A stretch of 64,000 nucleotides of DNA from Pseudomonas sp. ATCC PTA-122608 (GCF_001952855.1 NZ_LPNO01000001.1:39469-103468), one strand, 5' to 3'; shown: positions 36,037-45,142, counted from the stretch's first letter. The notes: a model not told the origin generated them from the sequence alone. Program-made: numbers and translations.

Positions 36037-36393
36037 ATGAGCCAATTAACCATCATCCTCTGGATACTCAACGTCATCGTTGATACGTCCGGCCAGTTGG
36101 CGTTTAAAGCCGCTGCCTCAGCCAGCGCCGAGCATGACGGCATGGCCCACTGGCGCCATATGCTCAAGCGTCCGTGGATCTGGCTGGGCATCATCTGCTA
36201 TGTCTTCGAATTCGTGCTGTGGCTGGCCTTCCTGACGCTGGTGCCGTTGTCGGTCGGGGTGATGCTGGGCTCCATCAATATTGTCGTGATCATGATTGCC
36301 GGGCGTTTCCTGTTCAAGGAAAGCCTGACCAAATGGCGGTTGATCGGCATCATGCTGATCGCCTGTGGCGTGACCGTCGTGGGGTTTGAGTAA
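36037..36393 (+). CDS. EamA/SMR-type small transporter, subunit 1
   Basis: A 118-residue membrane protein with four hydrophobic helices, the size of an SMR or half-EamA subunit. The last helices (IMIAGRFLFKESLTKWRLIGIMLIACGVTVVG) carry the EamA-type pattern. ATG 36037 (MSQLTIIL) is preferred; the ORF begins at 35992. Its TAA shares a base with the next ATG (TAATG). Two such half-size proteins probably form a heterodimeric exporter, as in ArnE/ArnF or EbrAB; substrate unknown. Confidence 0.78.
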   Translation: MSQLTIILWILNVIVDTSGQLAFKAAASASAEHDGMAHWRHMLKRPWIWLGIICYVFEFVLWLAFLTLVPLSVGVMLGSINIVVIMIAGRFLFKESLTKWRLIGIMLIACGVTVVGFE

Positions 36394-36806
36394 TGAAACG
36401 GTTTTATATCCTGGGTTTTCTGTCGCTGATCGTTTTCGATACCTTGGCGCAGGTCAGCTTTAAGTTCGCCTCGATTCACGCCGAGCCGCTGACGATGGAC
36501 GCCGCGTGGCTGATACGCGTGTTCGGCGCGCCGTGGATCTACGGCGCATTTGTTGGCTACATCGGCGCGTTTTTTACCTGGATGACGTTGCTGAAATACG
36601 CGCCGGTCGGCCCTGCATTTGCGGCGTCACACCTGGAGCTGATCAGCGTGACGCTGATCTCCGTCTGGCTGTTCAACGACACCTTGACCCTGCCTAAAAT
36701 CGTCGGTGGCGCGCTGATTATCGCGGGCATCCTGTGCCTGGCGCGCAGCGAAGACAAAGAGAGCAAGACCGTCGAGGCCGAGCCCTCGCAGACGCTGGCG
36801 TCATGA
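36393..36806 (+). CDS. EamA/SMR-type small transporter, subunit 2
   Basis: A 137-residue four-helix membrane protein with an EamA-like end (FNDTLTLPKIVGGALIIAGILCLARS) and an acidic hydrophilic tail. It overlaps the upstream subunit gene by one base and the following aminotransferase gene by four (ATGA), so the three are a single translation unit. It likely pairs with the 118-residue protein. Confidence 0.78.
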   Translation: MKRFYILGFLSLIVFDTLAQVSFKFASIHAEPLTMDAAWLIRVFGAPWIYGAFVGYIGAFFTWMTLLKYAPVGPAFAASHLELISVTLISVWLFNDTLTLPKIVGGALIIAGILCLARSEDKESKTVEAEPSQTLAS

Positions 36807-38026
36807 CCTGCGTTGCCGGCCGGGAGATTCCGCCAACAGCGGGCCTTCCCCTGCGCTGGCGGGATTTGTTCAACCTCTCGGGCGACCTGGCCCGCTCGCT
36901 GGCCCAGCAACTCGATATCCCGCTGCCGGCCCTGCCCTGTTCCGGCAGTGCCGCCCTGATCATGGCGCTGCGGGTGTTGCAGCAACGAAGTCCTGGGCGC
37001 ACCGAGCTTATCGTGCCGGCTTACACCTGCCCGCTGGTGGCCCTGGCTGCCCATCACTGCCCGCCTCTACGGGTGGTGCCGTGCGATTTACAGCCCGGCA
37101 GTATTGACCTGGACGAGCAACAGCTGGCGCAGCTGTGCAACGAAAACACCTTGGCGATCGTCGTCACCCACCTGGCCGGGCGTGTGGCGGATGTGGATGC
37201 CGCCAAGCGCATTGCCGAGCCGCTTGGCGTGGCGATCATCGAAGATGCCGCCCAAGCCATGGGCGCGCTGGATGACGGAAAAAGCGTCGGGCTCAAAGGC
37301 GACATCGGCTTTTTCAGCATGGCGCTGGGCAAAGGCCTGACGACGGCCGAAGGCGGCGTGTTATTCAGCCGGGACCCGGCGCTGCATCAGGCATTGCACC
37401 AGCAATGCCGGCAGGACTTGCCGTTCAGCCTGCGCTGGGAAGTGCAACGCAGCGCCGAGCTGTGGGGCTATGCCGCGGCGTATCAGCCCCGCGGGCTCAA
37501 GTACGTGTACGGTAAGCCGCTGCGGGCGGCGCTGGCGCGGGGCGATGAAGTGGCGGCGGTCGGCGACGATTTTTGCGTCAACGATATTCCGTTGCACCGT
37601 CTGGGCGGCTATCGCCAAAAAGTAGGTGCTGCAGCGCTGACACGCCTGCCCGAACATTTGCACCAAGGGCGCCTGCGGGCGTTGCGCCGCGTGTCGTTGC
37701 TCAACAGCTTGCCCGGCGTCTCGGTGTTGACCGACGGCCCGGGCCAGCAAGGCACCTGGCCGTTCCTGATGGTGGTGATGCCCAGCGCACAAACCCGCGA
37801 TACCGCCATGGCGCAGCTGTGGACATCGGGCCTGGGCGTCACCCGCCTGTTCATCCACGTATTGCCGGGCTACCCGGCACTCACTCCGCTCTTACAGCAA
37901 GGCGTCGCTACCCCGCGTGCGCAATGCTTCGCCGCCCAAACCCTGTCGATCAGCAACAGCCACTGGCTGACGGACGAACTGTTCGAGCAAGTGCTGGATC
38001 ATCTACGGCGAATTCTTAAACGCTAG
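36803..38026 (+). CDS. DegT/DnrJ/EryC1-type PLP aminotransferase
   Basis: A 407-residue type-I-fold PLP enzyme: CSGSAALIMALRVL is the phosphate-binding start, IIEDAAQAMGAL holds the PLP-ring Asp, and the candidate Schiff-base Lys is in ALGKGLTTAEGGVL. Members transfer amino groups to keto-sugars or, more rarely, dehydrate sugars or act on other ketones. No sugar-nucleotide genes are nearby, so the acceptor is open. It starts at ATG 36803, overlapping the transporter gene, and its 3' end overlaps the convergent arginase-like gene by 11 nt. Confidence 0.82.
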   Translation: MTCVAGREIPPTAGLPLRWRDLFNLSGDLARSLAQQLDIPLPALPCSGSAALIMALRVLQQRSPGRTELIVPAYTCPLVALAAHHCPPLRVVPCDLQPGSIDLDEQQLAQLCNENTLAIVVTHLAGRVADVDAAKRIAEPLGVAIIEDAAQAMGALDDGKSVGLKGDIGFFSMALGKGLTTAEGGVLFSRDPALHQALHQQCRQDLPFSLRWEVQRSAELWGYAAAYQPRGLKYVYGKPLRAALARGDEVAAVGDDFCVNDIPLHRLGGYRQKVGAAALTRLPEHLHQGRLRALRRVSLLNSLPGVSVLTDGPGQQGTWPFLMVVMPSAQTRDTAMAQLWTSGLGVTRLFIHVLPGYPALTPLLQQGVATPRAQCFAAQTLSISNSHWLTDELFEQVLDHLRRILKR

Positions 38027-38897
38027 CCCAGCTCTGATCGATGCGGGTCAACAAGCGCGCATTCAACTCATTCTGCTGCTGCTGCCAGATGACCACCTGG
38101 TTCTCCGGCAACGCTTCCTGGCCATCCGATGCGCTCAGCCAACGCTTGAACTTGCTCTGGTAGTGATAAGCCGAGACGTCGCCGGTAATGTCCGCGCCAA
38201 TGATGCTGCCGTGGCATGCATCGATCAGCTGATTCAAATGCGTCTCCAGAAACTCGCCCTGGTCCCAGTTGGTATTCACCACCTGCGGGCTCAGCACGTC
38301 TTTGTCGATGGAGAGATACACCGGCAACGACCGGTCGAGCTGCGCCAGGAACGCGCTCATCAGCTCGTCCGCGTTGGCGAATGCACGATTGCTGCGGCCT
38401 GCGCCGATCCACTTCAACCAGCGGGTATCGACGTTGGTGTTCCAGTAGGTCAGCTTGCGTTTCACCAACGGCGACCAGTGATTCTCCCAGGCGTGCTTGA
38501 GGGAAATGTCCGGCGAGCCAATGCCCAGCACATGCACATGCTCGACCTGCGGCAAACGGCTGGCCCAGTAGACCCAGGACCCACAATGGATACCAAACGG
38601 ATAGCGCATGTTGTCCGGGTGGTTATCGCAGATGATCAGTTGGATTTTTTGCTGGGTGGGGAGGCGATTCAACAGCAACTGGCTGAGATGGTGATAGTCG
38701 CCGCTGCCGGTGAACACACAGCCGTAGTCACTGGGCATCTGTGTTTGCAGCGCACGTTCCAGCTCCTTGAACTGCGCCCAGCGGCAACCGAACCGGATCT
38801 TCTCCTGCCAGGCTTGCAGCGGCAGGGTAATGGCGCCGGGAATGTTATTCACGGCCCCGTCAAAATCGAGGATCAATGCGGGACGGGCCTGGCTCAT
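38016..38897 (-). CDS. Arginase/ureohydrolase-fold protein
   Basis: A 293-residue protein retaining a full set of arginase-type metal motifs: GDYHH (66-70), DNHPD (D91, H93, D95) and SIDKDVLSP (D198, D200), plus GADITGD near 234. The family hydrolyses guanidino or formimino groups or deacetylates amines; some UPF0489-related members convert peptide arginine to ornithine. Similarity outside the motifs to classic arginases is low, so the substrate is unknown. The start is ATG 38897, overlapping the upstream gene's stop as ATGA. Confidence 0.7.
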   Translation of the reverse strand: MSQARPALILDFDGAVNNIPGAITLPLQAWQEKIRFGCRWAQFKELERALQTQMPSDYGCVFTGSGDYHHLSQLLLNRLPTQQKIQLIICDNHPDNMRYPFGIHCGSWVYWASRLPQVEHVHVLGIGSPDISLKHAWENHWSPLVKRKLTYWNTNVDTRWLKWIGAGRSNRAFANADELMSAFLAQLDRSLPVYLSIDKDVLSPQVVNTNWDQGEFLETHLNQLIDACHGSIIGADITGDVSAYHYQSKFKRWLSASDGQEALPENQVVIWQQQQNELNARLLTRIDQSWASV

Positions 38898-39979
38898 GCG
38901 GTTTGCTCCTGCTGCCACTGCATATCGCTTTCAAAATGGTGACGGAAACGGTTCAACACTTTGCGCAGCAGCGGGTTTCTCACCCAGACCAGATGGCGGG
39001 TAAACGTGAACTTGGCGCCGAGGCTGGACTTGACCTGTGGGTCGGTCCAACCCGCGACATAAAACTGCAGGCCCTTTTCCAGGGCGAACTCCAGGTTCAC
39101 AAACCAGCTGACGAAGTACAGGTTGTGCTCCAGTGCCAGCGGGTAGTTCAGGCCGATGTACTTGTCGAGCAACTTGCCGTCTTGCTGATAGCACAGGTTA
39201 TAGCCAACCAGCTCGTCCTCGTCCCAGTAACAGAACACATGCCCGCCGCTGTCGGCATCAGTGAGCAACTGGATGAAGAAGTCGGGCGTGAGCAAGTCGA
39301 AGTGGATTTCGCTCTGTGCGTACACCGCCTTGTACAGCCGATACAGTTCCTGCTGCCATTGCTCATCGCTGAAGCGGGCATCGCCGGTGCCCAGGATCTC
39401 GATGCGCAGCTCATCACGGCTGCGTAGCTTGCGGCGGATATTACGGCGACGGCTGTGGGACAACCGCGACAGATACTCGTCCGTCGAGCTGAAGTCGATC
39501 GGTACATAGGCCAGCGCCTGGCCCTCCACACTGATGAAGCCACGCTGGGTGCAGGCCTCGATCAACGCGTGTGCGTAGCGATTGTCCTCGACGCTGAGCA
39601 GCGGAGAATCCAGCGGCACATCTTTGACGATGGTGAGTTTGCGTTGCGGCGCACACTCCTGTTGCAGCCATTGCGCCATGTCCTGTGGCGGTACGCTCAG
39701 CGGAAACGGCGAATACTCGCTGACCGTGGTGCCGACAAAACAGGTGTCGACTTGCAGCCACGACTGCCACAGACGGTACCCCGGCCAACTGCGCAGGCGG
39801 GCACGCAGCTCATCGTCGGCGGTGGTTTGCAAGTCGAACCGGGTGAAAAAGTACGGCAGTCCCTGTGCTGACAGCTGGGCGTTGAAGCCCACCGGCGGGT
39901 ATCGCAAAAAGTGCCTGATCAGCGATGGCGTTTCCATGCAGCAGGCATAAGGCACCTGTGCACGGCTGGGATCTGTCAT
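38894..39979 (-). CDS. FemAB/GNAT-like acyltransferase
   Basis: A 361-residue protein with a GNAT-like C-terminal half. The segment SRRRNIRRKLRS (about residues 180-191) followed by a long acceptor domain (DLLTPDFFIQLL, VFCYWDEDELVGYNLCYQ, YIGLNYPLALEHNLYF) is typical of the FemAB-like PF04339/GNAT group, which transfer amino acids or acyl groups. A start at ATG 39979 is chosen for its GGAA eight bases upstream; 39988 and 39937 are alternatives. Translationally coupled to the arginase-like gene. Substrate unknown. Confidence 0.65.
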   Translation of the reverse strand: MTDPSRAQVPYACCMETPSLIRHFLRYPPVGFNAQLSAQGLPYFFTRFDLQTTADDELRARLRSWPGYRLWQSWLQVDTCFVGTTVSEYSPFPLSVPPQDMAQWLQQECAPQRKLTIVKDVPLDSPLLSVEDNRYAHALIEACTQRGFISVEGQALAYVPIDFSSTDEYLSRLSHSRRRNIRRKLRSRDELRIEILGTGDARFSDEQWQQELYRLYKAVYAQSEIHFDLLTPDFFIQLLTDADSGGHVFCYWDEDELVGYNLCYQQDGKLLDKYIGLNYPLALEHNLYFVSWFVNLEFALEKGLQFYVAGWTDPQVKSSLGAKFTFTRHLVWVRNPLLRKVLNRFRHHFESDMQWQQEQTA

Positions 39980-40218
39980 AAATTGCATTCCGAAAGTGAT
40001 AGCAAAGGCGCGCCCGGATGACGGGGTGAATCATCGCGCCGCTGGTTTCATGTAACAGAGTAAACATAATACTCCGCCCACCCGCGGCCCACTTCAGAAC
40101 CCCGACTTCATGCAGCTCAGGTTCAGGGAGCACGAACCCGAGAGCATTTTCCGCAGCGCTCGCCAAACCCACTAAACTGCCCGAATCTTCACGGCGACCG
40201 ACTAATAAGGGACACCCC
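39980..40218. other. Divergent intergenic region, 239 nt
   Basis: This stretch separates the FemAB-like gene from the acylase gene and should hold promoters for both. I see no convincing operator, repeat or short gene in it. Confidence 0.5.
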
Positions 40219-42582
40219 ATGAAACGCATCCTGACCGCGCTGGCCATCCTGCTCGTAGCCCTTATGGTTGGCGCCGGCTGGTACGTGTACAGCAAGCAGC
40301 CGACCCGCCAGGGCACGGTGGAGCTGGCCCACCTGCAAGGCTCGGTCACCGTGCGTTACGACGACCGAGGCGTGCCGCATATCCGCGCCGAGAATGAGAC
40401 CGACCTGTACCGCGCCCTCGGCTACGTGCATGCCCAGGACCGGTTGTTCCAGATGGAGATCATGCGGCGCCTGTCCCGTGGCGAGCTGGCCGAGGTGCTG
40501 GGGCCCAAGTTGCTGGAAACCGACAAACTGTTCCGCAGCCTACGCATTCGCGAGCGTGCCTTGAGCTACGTCGAACACATGGACCATGAGTCTGCATCCT
40601 GGAAGGCCCTGCAAGCCTACCTGGACGGGGTCAACCAGTATCAGGACAGCCACGCCAAACCCATGGAGTTCGACGTACTGGGCATCCCCAAGCGTCCGTT
40701 TACCGCCGAAGACACCATCAGCGTCGCCGGCTACCTGGCCTACAGCTTTGCCGCCGCCTTCCGTACCGAACCCTTGCTGACCTACGTCCGCGATCAACTG
40801 GGCAACGATTACCTGAAGGTCTTCGACCTCGACTGGCAGCCCAAGGGCGCACTGAACCTGGCAGCCGGTGACTGGAAAGACCTCGGCGCCATCGCCCAAC
40901 TGAGCGAACAGGCCATGGCCGACAACGGCCTGCCGCAGTTCGAAGGCAGCAACGCCTGGGCCATCAGCGGCAGCCGCACCAAAAGCGGCAAACCGTTGCT
41001 GGCGGGTGACCCGCATATCCGCTTCTCGGTGCCATCGGTGTGGTACGAGGCGCAGCTGTCAGCGCCGGGTTTCGAGCTTTACGGTTATCACAACGCGCTG
41101 GTGCCGGTGGCGTTCCTGGGCCACAACAAGGATTTCGGCTGGAGCCTGACCATGTTCCAGAACGATGACCTCGACCTGATCGCCGAGAAGGTCAATCCGG
41201 ACAACCCCAACCAGGTCTGGTACCACGACAAGTGGGTGGACATGACCAGCAGCGAGCAACAGATCGTGGTCAAGGGCCAGGACCCGGTGACGCTGACCCT
41301 GCGCACCTCGCCCCACGGCCCGATCATCAACGACGTGCTCGGCGAAAACGCCGGCAAGACGCCGATTGCCATGTGGTGGGCGTTCCTCAACACCGAAAAC
41401 CCGATCCTCGACGGTTTCTACCAGCTCAACCGTGCCGACACGCTGGCCAAGGCCCGTGCGGCGGCGGCCAAGGTCCAGGCGCCTGGCTTGAATATCGTGT
41501 GGGCCAATGCCAAAGGCGATATCGGCTGGTGGGCAGCGGCGCAACTGCCGATCCGCCCGGCCGGGGTCAACCCGGGCTTTATCCTCGACGGCAGCACCGC
41601 CCAGGCGGACAAGCTCGGCTTCTACCCGTTCAGCGCCAACCCCCAGGAAGAAAATCCGGCCCGCGGTTATGTGGTGTCAGCCAATGCCCAGCCGGCGTCA
41701 CCCACCGGCATGCCAATCCCTGGCTATTACAACCTGGCGGACCGTGGCCAGCAGTTGAATGCCCAGTTGAGCGACAACAGCGTGAAATGGGATGTGGACA
41801 ACAGCCAGGCCTTGCAGCTCGGCACCACCACCGCCTACGGCCCACGGCTGCTGGCACCGCTGCTGCCGGTGCTGCGTGAGGTGGTCAAGGACCCGGCGCA
41901 GTTGAAACTGGTGGAGCAATTGGCAACGTGGAAAGGCGATTACCCGCTGGATTCCACCAGTGCCACGCTGTTCAACCAGTTCCTGTTCAACCTCACCGAC
42001 GCCGCGTTCCACCCAAAGCTGGGCGATGCGATGTTCAAGACCTTGCTCACCACTCGAGTGGTGGATGCGGCCTTACCGCGCCTGACCGCTTCAGCGGATT
42101 CGCCTTGGTGGGACGGCCACCGCGCCGAGACCGTCAAGCTCGCCTGGGACAACAGCCTGCAACACCTCAAGGCGACCTTCGGCGACGACCCGTCGCAGTG
42201 GCAATGGGGAAAGGCCCACACCCTGACCCACGGCCATCCGCTGGGCTCGCAGAAGCCGTTGGACAAGATCGTCAACGTCGGCCCGTTTGCCGCTCCCGGT
42301 ACTCATGAAGTGCCTAACAACCAATCCGCACAGATCGGCCCGGCGCCGTGGCCGGTGACGTATGGTCCATCGACCCGGCGCCTGATCGACTTCGCCGATG
42401 CGGCGCATGCGCTGACCATCAACCCGGTCGGGCAAAGTGGCGTGCCGTTCGACAAGCACTACTCCGACCAGGCGGAAACCTATATCGAAGGCGGGTATGA
42501 GCAGGCGCACTTCAATGATGAGGAAGTGACGGCGAATACCCGTAGTACGCTCAAGCTGTTGCCGGCCCGCACACCGCAATAA
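40219..42582 (+). CDS. hacB: Penicillin-acylase-family Ntn hydrolase (HacB/PvdQ type)
   Basis: A 787-residue periplasmic acylase precursor. A signal or anchor segment (residues 1-22) precedes an alpha chain, and autocatalytic cleavage should occur between G243 and S244 (EGSNAWA), making Ser the N-terminal nucleophile of the beta chain. The family includes PvdQ, QuiP and HacB, which hydrolyse acyl-homoserine lactones or pyoverdine acyl chains. Position next to the spu region matches PA0305/hacB. Substrate range is inferred; other acylated amines are possible. Confidence 0.82.
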   Translation: MKRILTALAILLVALMVGAGWYVYSKQPTRQGTVELAHLQGSVTVRYDDRGVPHIRAENETDLYRALGYVHAQDRLFQMEIMRRLSRGELAEVLGPKLLETDKLFRSLRIRERALSYVEHMDHESASWKALQAYLDGVNQYQDSHAKPMEFDVLGIPKRPFTAEDTISVAGYLAYSFAAAFRTEPLLTYVRDQLGNDYLKVFDLDWQPKGALNLAAGDWKDLGAIAQLSEQAMADNGLPQFEGSNAWAISGSRTKSGKPLLAGDPHIRFSVPSVWYEAQLSAPGFELYGYHNALVPVAFLGHNKDFGWSLTMFQNDDLDLIAEKVNPDNPNQVWYHDKWVDMTSSEQQIVVKGQDPVTLTLRTSPHGPIINDVLGENAGKTPIAMWWAFLNTENPILDGFYQLNRADTLAKARAAAAKVQAPGLNIVWANAKGDIGWWAAAQLPIRPAGVNPGFILDGSTAQADKLGFYPFSANPQEENPARGYVVSANAQPASPTGMPIPGYYNLADRGQQLNAQLSDNSVKWDVDNSQALQLGTTTAYGPRLLAPLLPVLREVVKDPAQLKLVEQLATWKGDYPLDSTSATLFNQFLFNLTDAAFHPKLGDAMFKTLLTTRVVDAALPRLTASADSPWWDGHRAETVKLAWDNSLQHLKATFGDDPSQWQWGKAHTLTHGHPLGSQKPLDKIVNVGPFAAPGTHEVPNNQSAQIGPAPWPVTYGPSTRRLIDFADAAHALTINPVGQSGVPFDKHYSDQAETYIEGGYEQAHFNDEEVTANTRSTLKLLPARTPQ

Positions 42583-42603
42583 CTGAAGAAACAGAAGACC
42601 CAA

Positions 42604-42693
42604 TGTGGGAGCGGCCTTGCTCGCGAATGCGGTGGATCAGTCAATACATCTGGTGACTGACACTCCGCTTTCGCGAGCAAGCCCGCTCCCACA
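42604..42693. repeat. REP doublet (REPIN)
   Basis: Inverted REP cores (left arm with one change, GAGCGGCCTTGCTCGCGAA) and inner spacer GGTGACTGACAC, between the convergent acylase and AraC genes. Confidence 0.9.
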
Positions 42694-42714
42694 TTTTGAT
42701 CTGCGTTGTTGCGT

Positions 42715-43617
42715 CTACCGTGCTCGCAGCCGCCCCGGCGCTTCACCGTAGGTCTCCTTGAATTTCTTGCTGAACGCCGCCTGAGACTGATACCCCGCCT
42801 GGGCGGCAATATCCGTCAGGCTCAGCCGCGACTGCTGCAGCAGGTTGAACGCCAGCTCCATGCGCAACTGCGTCAGCAACACCCACGGCGACACGCCGGC
42901 CACTTTGACAAACCCACGCATGAAGGTCGCCCGGGACATCGACGCGGCGCTGGCCAGGCTGTCGATGGTCCACTCATGCCCGGGGTCCGCCAGCATCGCC
43001 TGCCAGGCCTTGCCCAGGCGTTTGTCGGTCAACAAGGCAAAGGTGCCCGCCACCGGCGCTTGCTGCGTCAGCCACGCCCGCAGGATCAAGGTGAACAACG
43101 CCGACGACAGTGCATCGATAAAGAAGCGCGCCCCCAATCGCTGCCCGTCCGCCTCGCTGCGCAGCAAGGCAATCAGCGCAGCCAGTTGCCCATCGGCCTG
43201 CCACTGCCGACTCGACACCACCAGATAGTCCGGCAACGCACTGAACAACAACGACTGACGGTTATAGCGAAAGCTGCCGCAAAGCATGTCCACGTCCGGC
43301 TGCTCACTGCCCAGGCGATGGATCGGCAACAGGCCGCCCTCGATCACGGTCTGCGCCACCGGCTTCACCCGCACGCCCTGGCTGCGCACCAGGTGCGTCG
43401 CGCCACCGGGCATCAACAGGATATCGCCCTCCTCCAGCGTCACCTGCTGCCCACCGGACAATTCGGCGCGGCAGGTGCCCGCCAGCACAATGTGATACGG
43501 CGCCACGCCCAGCGGCTCGGGCTCGTGGTCCATGGCCCAGGCGCCCTGGAACTGGCAACGCAAGTCCAGGCTGCCCCGCAGGTTAGCCAACGCAATCAAG
43601 GTGTCGATGGAGTTCAT
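42715..43617 (-). CDS. AraC-family regulator with cupin N-terminus
   Basis: A 300-residue regulator: N-terminal cupin_6-like sensory domain (about residues 10-190) and C-terminal AraC double helix-turn-helix (IDSLASAASMSRATFMRGFVKVAG and LTDIAAQAGYQSQAAFSKKFKETYG). It is divergent from the AhpD-like gene 99 nt away, its probable target. The ligand is unknown. Confidence 0.87.
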   Translation of the reverse strand: MNSIDTLIALANLRGSLDLRCQFQGAWAMDHEPEPLGVAPYHIVLAGTCRAELSGGQQVTLEEGDILLMPGGATHLVRSQGVRVKPVAQTVIEGGLLPIHRLGSEQPDVDMLCGSFRYNRQSLLFSALPDYLVVSSRQWQADGQLAALIALLRSEADGQRLGARFFIDALSSALFTLILRAWLTQQAPVAGTFALLTDKRLGKAWQAMLADPGHEWTIDSLASAASMSRATFMRGFVKVAGVSPWVLLTQLRMELAFNLLQQSRLSLTDIAAQAGYQSQAAFSKKFKETYGEAPGRLRAR

Positions 43618-43716
43618 TTGCGAGCATCGGTCAAAAAGATGAGCGGATTGAACAATACCGCCAAACCGGAACGGCCCAGACTGGTTTCACACCCAACCTG
43701 TTCAGGAGTTAACGCG

Positions 43717-44070
43717 ATGTTCAATAACTGGTCCGACTTGCTGCCTACCGTGAAGAAAGCCTTTGGCGCACTGGGCAAGAGCAACCCGAAGATGGTCAAA
43801 GCCTACATGGCGCTGGGGGAAGCTGCCGAGGAAAACAACGTCCTGGATGCCAAGACCCGTGAGCTGATTTCCATCGCCGTGGCCATCACCACGCGCTGCG
43901 ACGGCTGCATCGGCGTGCATGCCGACGCGGCGATCAAGGCCGGCGCTACCCGCGAAGAAGTGGCGGCGACCCTGGCCACGGCGATTTCGCTGAATGCCGG
44001 TGCGGCGTATATCTACTCGCTGCGTGCCCTGGAAGCCTACGACACGCTCAAACCGGCGCCGCAAAGTTAA
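43717..44070 (+). CDS. AhpD-like / carboxymuconolactone-decarboxylase-fold protein
   Basis: A 117-residue protein with the AhpD redox pattern E49, C61-DG-C64 and H68 (RCDGCIGVHAD). The fold is used by peroxidase-coupled reductases and by CMD enzymes; the CxxC favours a thiol redox activity against peroxides or electrophiles. TTCAGGAG precedes the ATG at 43717; a much longer ORF in this frame (from 42706) is only the antisense of the AraC gene. It overlaps the convergent GlxA-type gene by 23 nt. Confidence 0.87.
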   Translation: MFNNWSDLLPTVKKAFGALGKSNPKMVKAYMALGEAAEENNVLDAKTRELISIAVAITTRCDGCIGVHADAAIKAGATREEVAATLATAISLNAGAAYIYSLRALEAYDTLKPAPQS

Positions 44071-45013
44071 GCCGGAATTGTTGCGGCGTCACGCCCAGCC
44101 GGCGGTTGAACACACTGCGCATGTGCTGGGCGTCGCGAAAGCCGCATTGATACGCCACGGTCTTGAGCGGTGCGTGGGTGCTTTCCAGCATCACCCGCGC
44201 CGCGTCCACCCGCGCCCGCTCGACAAACTCGGCCGGGGTGATCTGCGCTTCCCGGGCGAATACCCGCGAGAAGTTGCGTGCACTCATGTTGGCGGCTTTG
44301 GCCAGGTCGGCGATGGTCAAGTCGCCTGTCAGGTTGGCCAAAACGTAGAGCTGCACCAGCGCCACCGCCGAGGTGGATTCGGCGTGGGGTGTCAGAAACG
44401 GGCTGAACTGCGACTGCCCGCCTGAACGCTGGGTAAACACCACCAGACGCTTGGCCACGCTGAGGGCGACTTCCGGGCCGTGGTCCTGGGCCAGCAGGTA
44501 CAGCGACAGGTCGATGCCCGCCGTCACCCCGGCGGAGGTGTAGAGGTTGCCGTCCTGCACGTAGAGGCGGTCGGCTTCGACCTGGGCCGATGGGCACAAA
44601 CTGGCCAGACCGGCCGCGTCGCCCCAGTGGGTGGTGACGGTGCGGCCGTCCAGCAGACCGGCACGGGCGAGCATGAAGGCGCCGTTGCAGATGGAGCCGA
44701 AACGTTTGGCTCGCGCGCTGGCATCACGCAGCCATTGATTGAACACCGAGCCGAAATCCTCGAAAAGCAGCTGCGGCCCGCCGGCCATCAATAGCAAATC
44801 GTAGGGCTCGACGGCTTCGCTGAAATGCCGGTGCGCCTGCAACGACAAGCCGTTGGAACAGGCCATGTTGCCGTGGCTCAGGCCAATCACTTCCAACTGG
44901 TAATGCTCCTCGGGCGGCAGAAAACGGTTGGCCTCGCAAAACACATCCAGGGGGCCGGTCACGTCCAGTGACTGGACGCCGGGGAAGATCAGGATGGCGA
45001 CGGTTTTGCCCAT
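44048..45013 (-). CDS. GlxA-type regulator (DJ-1/PfpI plus AraC)
   Basis: A 321-residue regulator with an N-terminal DJ-1/PfpI domain (VAILIFPGVQSLDVTGPLDVFCEA; nucleophile-elbow Cys in GSICNGAFMLARAG) and a C-terminal AraC helix-turn-helix (IADLAKAANMSARNFSRVF). Such proteins sense small amines or quaternary ammonium compounds. The start is ATG 45013 (MGKTVAILI). The HD gene upstream is divergent and a plausible target. Confidence 0.87.
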   Translation of the reverse strand: MGKTVAILIFPGVQSLDVTGPLDVFCEANRFLPPEEHYQLEVIGLSHGNMACSNGLSLQAHRHFSEAVEPYDLLLMAGGPQLLFEDFGSVFNQWLRDASARAKRFGSICNGAFMLARAGLLDGRTVTTHWGDAAGLASLCPSAQVEADRLYVQDGNLYTSAGVTAGIDLSLYLLAQDHGPEVALSVAKRLVVFTQRSGGQSQFSPFLTPHAESTSAVALVQLYVLANLTGDLTIADLAKAANMSARNFSRVFAREAQITPAEFVERARVDAARVMLESTHAPLKTVAYQCGFRDAQHMRSVFNRRLGVTPQQFRLNFAAPV

Positions 45014-45055
45014 GAGCAGGAACACCTTTTTCTAACTGATTAAATGCAAAACCCC

Positions 45056-45142
45056 TGTGGGAGCTGGCTTGCCTGCGATACAAGCGACTCGGTCCATCAG
45101 GTATACCGAGGTGATGCTATCGCAGGCAAGCCAGCTCCTACA
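45056..45142. repeat. REP doublet of a second class (GCCTGCGAT type)
   Basis: Arms read TGTGGGAGCTGGCTTGCCTG and the inverse CAGGCAAGCCAGCTCCTACA, with a spacer ATACCGAGGTGATGCTATCG. The core differs from the common GCTCGCGAA class, so it belongs to a separate REP sequence group. It lies in the divergent region between the GlxA-type and HD genes. Confidence 0.88.

Noticed and set aside
36037..36806. ArnE/ArnF aminoarabinose flippase subunits
   Set aside because: The pair of small EamA-type proteins plus a DegT aminotransferase recalls arn genes, but arnA, arnC, arnD and arnT are absent and the neighbours (arginase-like, FemAB-like) do not fit lipid A modification.
42706..43716. Long plus-strand open frame in front of the AhpD-like gene
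   Set aside because: It is the antisense of the AraC regulator; its translation is low-complexity Gln/Arg/His-rich and matches no family. Only 43717-44070 is coding.
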